31,564 bases of DNA from a virus: IMG/VR virus record IMGVR_UViG_3300012944_000536, positions 1 to 31,564 of that record; one strand, 5' to 3'. Position 1 is the first letter of the stretch, and the number at the start of each line of letters is the position of its first letter. The position numbers were made by a program, and so were the translations under genes. Positions 29,072 through 31,564 of this stretch are shown in pieces. The notes below the pieces were generated by a model, which ran no database searches, had not been told where the DNA came from, and saw only the letters and a list, made by a program, of their open reading frames with translations.

Positions 29072-29941
29072 TTAGAGTGCGACGGCTTCGAGACTCGTCA
29101 GCTGCGCCTGTATCCAGGCGAGTGCATTGCTTCTGTCCCTGATGTGATCGTGTTGCGGATGCGCTCCGGTGATGACGTGTCTCCAGTCATATTCTTGCGA
29201 ACACCACGCAATATGCTCTTGCAATGCTCCCCGACTGGGCACGTAGCCATACCCTAGGTCTGGCGGCGTCGGCAGACAATCCTGGAGACGAAAGACCAGG
29301 CGACGGAGATAGGCTCTGTCGGTGGTGATGATGGCTTCCTGGAGACTCCAGGGCGCCTCGTGGGCCTTCAGAACAGTGACGGACGAGAACTCCGTGGTGG
29401 GGCTCACACCCGTCAGCACACAGTACTCCAGCGAGACAAGACAGGTTCGCCGTCCCGAGTCTTCCAGGAGCCAGGCGAGCGCGAGTGTTGCCGCCATAGT
29501 CCAGTAGATCGTGGTGTGCGGCGTGGTACTGGCATAGGCGACGGGAAGGATAATGGTGGTGAGAGCGGTCGGATCATCGTGGAGAAGCTTCCGCGTGGTC
29601 ACCCAGGCATGGGCGAGATCGCCGCGGAGCATCCTATCAGTGTCCGGATGGTCTCCGACTTCCGCGCGGACACGCCGGCGTTTGACGCTGCGCGGCGGTG
29701 GTAGGCGGGCGGTAAGCTCTTTGGCCATCGCTTCAATATCATTGATCGCTCCACTAAACGGCAGCATAGCGCGGCAGTCCGCCACCATCGAGGCCAGGGG
29801 ACGGCCGTAGAAGGTATTGTTATTTGTGCTGGTCGAGCCACTGGCGCCCTGGTGGAGATAGACGCCAGTACTCGAGTCTCGCGGCGTGGCTTCCACCGCG
29901 TCTATCATGGCGCCTAGACTTGCGTAGTAGAAGGTGAGCAT
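29072..29941 (-). CDS. DUF7192-like protein, likely partner of the AAA+ ATPase
   Basis: A 289-aa protein. It starts at the ATG at 29941, with AAGGAG 6 nt upstream. Residues about 88-270 follow the pattern I know from DUF7192: RRRVRAEVGDHPDTDRMLRGDLAHAWVTTRK, LTTIILPVAYASTTPHTTIYWTMAATLALAWLLEDSGRRTCLVSLEY, SVTVLKAHEAPWSLQ, LRRLVFRLQDCLP, GYGYVPS. These proteins have an alpha/beta core resembling a von Willebrand A-type fold and commonly accompany CobS/MoxR-like ATPases in phages. Their activity is not known to me. A zinc-ribbon gene lies between it and the ATPase, overlapping its start by 28 nt. Confidence 0.55.
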   Translation of the reverse strand: MLTFYYASLGAMIDAVEATPRDSSTGVYLHQGASGSTSTNNNTFYGRPLASMVADCRAMLPFSGAINDIEAMAKELTARLPPPRSVKRRRVRAEVGDHPDTDRMLRGDLAHAWVTTRKLLHDDPTALTTIILPVAYASTTPHTTIYWTMAATLALAWLLEDSGRRTCLVSLEYCVLTGVSPTTEFSSVTVLKAHEAPWSLQEAIITTDRAYLRRLVFRLQDCLPTPPDLGYGYVPSRGALQEHIAWCSQEYDWRHVITGAHPQHDHIRDRSNALAWIQAQLTSLEAVAL

Positions 29942-30132
29942 GGGGGCTCCTTGTGGTAGTGACGCCACCGAGCGGCGTAACTGGTGCGTTTACAAGAGAG
30001 ACAGGTGACGTCAGCGATCGTTCGCCCGTGTGGCTTGTTCTTGAGTAATCGACCACAGGCGGTGTAGTACAGGGCCACGACGCCTCCAAAGGACACTTGC
30101 AAATACTCAACGCGCATGTGTACTTTCGGCAT
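29914..30132 (-). CDS. Small zinc-ribbon protein, 72 aa
   Basis: The N-terminus is strand-like (KVHMRVEYLQVSFGGVVALYYTACG). Then come TACG and VTCLSCK, with the Cys pairs about 20 residues apart, and a His-rich basic tail (RWRHYHKE). This suggests a zinc ribbon. The ribosome binding site AAGGAG is separated from the ATG by ten consecutive C, unusual for spacing and open to length slippage. Its end overlaps the DUF7192-like gene by 28 nt, so it is likely part of the ATPase group. Confidence 0.55.
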   Translation of the reverse strand: MPKVHMRVEYLQVSFGGVVALYYTACGRLLKNKPHGRTIADVTCLSCKRTSYAARWRHYHKEPPCSPSTTQV

Positions 30133-30148
30133 GGGGGGGGGGCTCCTT
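30133..30148 (-). promoter_or_regulatory. Ribosome binding site with a C10 homopolymer spacer
   Basis: In the mRNA, AAGGAG (30143-30148) is followed by ten C (30133-30142) and then ATG. Homopolymers of this length are slip-prone in replication, and each added or lost base would change the spacing by one. A real variable spacer or a sequencing error are both possible. Confidence 0.4.
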
Positions 30149-30177
30149 ATGGGGAAGACGTGGCTCCCCCACTCGTG

Positions 30178-31479
30178 TCATTCCAACGTGACACGCATGC
30201 GGTCACGGTCTCGCACCGCACCAACTTGCTCACAGTGCGTGTCTTCCCAATCTTCAAAATAGTTGTACCAACTTTCCTCTAAGCTCAGTTGTTGCTGTAA
30301 CTTGCAGGCGTCCGCAATGTTGCGAGTTGAGACATCCCGCGTCCATCCTTGCTGGGCGCGGCATCTGGCGCGTAGACGCTGCCCAAACGTGACAGTAGCC
30401 TTGTCGTAGGCGCTTATTTCCATCGCCTCATCGTAATCCACTGTCAGGCGGCCCATCGCAAAACGATCGAGGGTCGCCCCGTCCAACTGGTTGCGGCCAA
30501 CATAGACGCGGTCAGCCCCGTGTCCTTTGGTGTTGGCAGCGGCGAGACACACAAAATCCTGGTGTCTGACCAGCGGTGCGGCATGCTCGCCCCTGAGCGG
30601 AATCTCCCAGTGGCTATTACTGAGTGCCGCGTTGAGAATCATCAACATATTGGGATCCGCCGCGTCGAGTTCATCCAGCAATACGACACCGCCTTCTTCG
30701 TAGGCCCGCACAAAAGACGAACGATTATATTCAAAGAGCAACCCCGCTTTGGACGGATGCAACCAGCCCTGCAGGACGCCTTCGCTCACTCCCGCTGAGA
30801 GCGAAATGGTGTACAGGGGCAGCGCTAACGCCTGTGCCAGCAACTCGCCCGTCACCGTTTTCCCGCAGCCCCGTGGCCCCACAAGCAACGTGTGGACCCG
30901 GCATAGGGCTTGTTTGTAGACGCGGGGGAACCAGCGGGGCATCGGGAGATCGGTAGGCGTGACACGTATCTGTTTCTCGTCAATAGAACGCGTGACGATG
31001 GTGTAGCGGTGCTTGGCGCGTTCGTCCGCCAATGCCTGGTGAATGAGCGCCTGGACGCGATCTTCGTCCAACGCCGTGGCGCCAGGCTTGAGCCGATCTT
31101 GCAGGCCCCGCGCCAGAAGGTCAAAGAGATCGTCTTGCGGAGGGGTAGGGGAAAGGCTTGGAGGTGTGACGAGACGATGCCCGGGACAATGGTGATGACA
31201 CTTGCCGCATTCTGGACAGTAGGCGACTTCTAAACATAGGCCGTTGTTACAGGTGAGTTTGATAGGTGTGCCCGGCTCCGGTATATGCTCCTTTTCCAGC
31301 TTTCCGTCTTGCCACGGTGCTCCATGCGGCGAGGCCAGGAACTTTTGCCAGAAGCCTGGCAAAATACGCCGGGTGGTAAATTTCCCTTCATCGATAAAGG
31401 CTTGCAAGGCCACTTCCACCAGGGCGCTGGTGGCGAGCAGCGCGTCAATCTGCGGATCGGGACTTGAAAGTCGTGGCAT
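30178..31479 (-). CDS. MoxR/CobS-like AAA+ ATPase
   Basis: A 433-aa protein. Residues 77-98 have six cysteines (CNNGLC, CPECGKCHHHC), a zinc module ahead of the ATPase. The AAA+ core has Walker A GPRGCGKT (201-208), Walker B VVLLDE (265-270), sensor-1 AAAN (N316) and a candidate arginine finger in LDRF (R339). This is the dynein-related AAA_5/MoxR type, which remodels partner proteins, often with a VWA-like partner. A DUF7192-like partner gene follows two genes downstream. The phage function of these pairs is still open. AAAGGA is 10 nt before the ATG. The fold call is firm; the role is inferred. Confidence 0.85.
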   Translation of the reverse strand: MPRLSSPDPQIDALLATSALVEVALQAFIDEGKFTTRRILPGFWQKFLASPHGAPWQDGKLEKEHIPEPGTPIKLTCNNGLCLEVAYCPECGKCHHHCPGHRLVTPPSLSPTPPQDDLFDLLARGLQDRLKPGATALDEDRVQALIHQALADERAKHRYTIVTRSIDEKQIRVTPTDLPMPRWFPRVYKQALCRVHTLLVGPRGCGKTVTGELLAQALALPLYTISLSAGVSEGVLQGWLHPSKAGLLFEYNRSSFVRAYEEGGVVLLDELDAADPNMLMILNAALSNSHWEIPLRGEHAAPLVRHQDFVCLAAANTKGHGADRVYVGRNQLDGATLDRFAMGRLTVDYDEAMEISAYDKATVTFGQRLRARCRAQQGWTRDVSTRNIADACKLQQQLSLEESWYNYFEDWEDTHCEQVGAVRDRDRMRVTLE

Positions 31480-31498
31480 ACTCTTGTATCCTTTAGGT

Positions 31499-31564
31499 CT
31501 ACGGGTTCCTCGCCCGTTGTTCGAGCTGGTCGCCCTGCAGGAGGGCTTGTGGCAACCCTGCAGG
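31499..31564 (-). CDS. 3' end of an upstream early gene (partial)
   Basis: A minus-strand reading frame is open from the window edge to a TAG (31499-31501), with 21 codons visible, ending LEQRARNP. It sits 19 nt before the ATPase start, in line with the operon. Two copies of CCCTGCAGG (31533-31541 and 31556-31564) lie within it. The fragment is too short to name. Confidence 0.4.
   Translation of the reverse strand, partial: PAGLPQALLQGDQLEQRARNP

Noticed and set aside
31533-31564. Direct repeat CCCTGCAGG as an end or cos-like site
   Set aside because: Two 9-mers 23 nt apart inside an open frame at the window edge are weak evidence, and the window edge itself is arbitrary.
1-31564. CRISPR array, diversity-generating retroelement, integrase or insertion sequence
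   Set aside because: No regularly spaced repeats, no reverse transcriptase, no recombinase or transposase motifs were found on either strand.

Overview
This window looks like part of the genome of a tailed bacteriophage with a short tail (podovirus-like). The evidence is the gene order on the left (an SU10-type adaptor protein, then a nozzle/stabilisation-type tail protein, then spike, fibre and large internal-virion-type proteins) and the dense block on the right of small, overlapping, early-type genes on the opposite strand. No integrase, terminase, portal, capsid, polymerase or endolysin is visible. The host cannot be named. GC content is moderate to high by eye. Several virion-cluster proteins carry Sec-type signal peptides, and one has Cys-rich repeats of a style I associate with secreted proteins of Gram-negative bacteria such as myxobacteria; that is only a hint.

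Layout. Positions 1-12917 (+) hold the tail adaptor, nozzle protein, a pectate-lyase-fold spike with a signal peptide, a small structural-type protein, and three proteins of 566, 621 and 1086 aa that look like internal virion or ejection proteins. An AT-rich HNH endonuclease gene lies antisense at 12856-13410 and interrupts this cluster. Positions 13506-17671 (+) hold two more exported fibre-like proteins, one with a Kelch propeller. Positions 17671-19490 (+) hold four small membrane and coiled-coil proteins, around a 341-base noncoding stretch full of hairpins. At 19500 the strands converge. Everything to the right is on the minus strand: a secreted FN3 + F5/8-type-C protein, an antirepressor-like regulator, a recombination-type module (VRR-NUC nuclease, annealing-type protein, DnaQ-like exonuclease), many small Zn-ribbon or unknown proteins, an XRE regulator, a replication-initiator-like protein with iteron-like repeats inside its gene, three tandem paralogous micro-genes, and a MoxR/CobS-like AAA+ ATPase with a DUF7192-like partner.

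How it fits together. The plus block is a late virion operon, with genes coupled by TAATG-type and 1-nt overlaps. The minus block is an early replication, recombination and regulation operon with frequent start/stop overlaps. The best regulatory site is a sigma70-like promoter whose -10 is covered by a 17-bp palindrome, upstream of the annealing-type gene. A second dyad type, TGTCA-N4-TGACA, occurs twice inside the initiator gene, 21 bp apart, and once in the structured intergenic region at 18031. The items most worth testing as new biology are the phage-encoded exported fibre and adhesin set, the candidate structured RNAs (2587-2681, 13444-13491, 17968-18308, 27179-27233), the origin-like repeats inside the initiator gene, and the triplicated micro-gene family.
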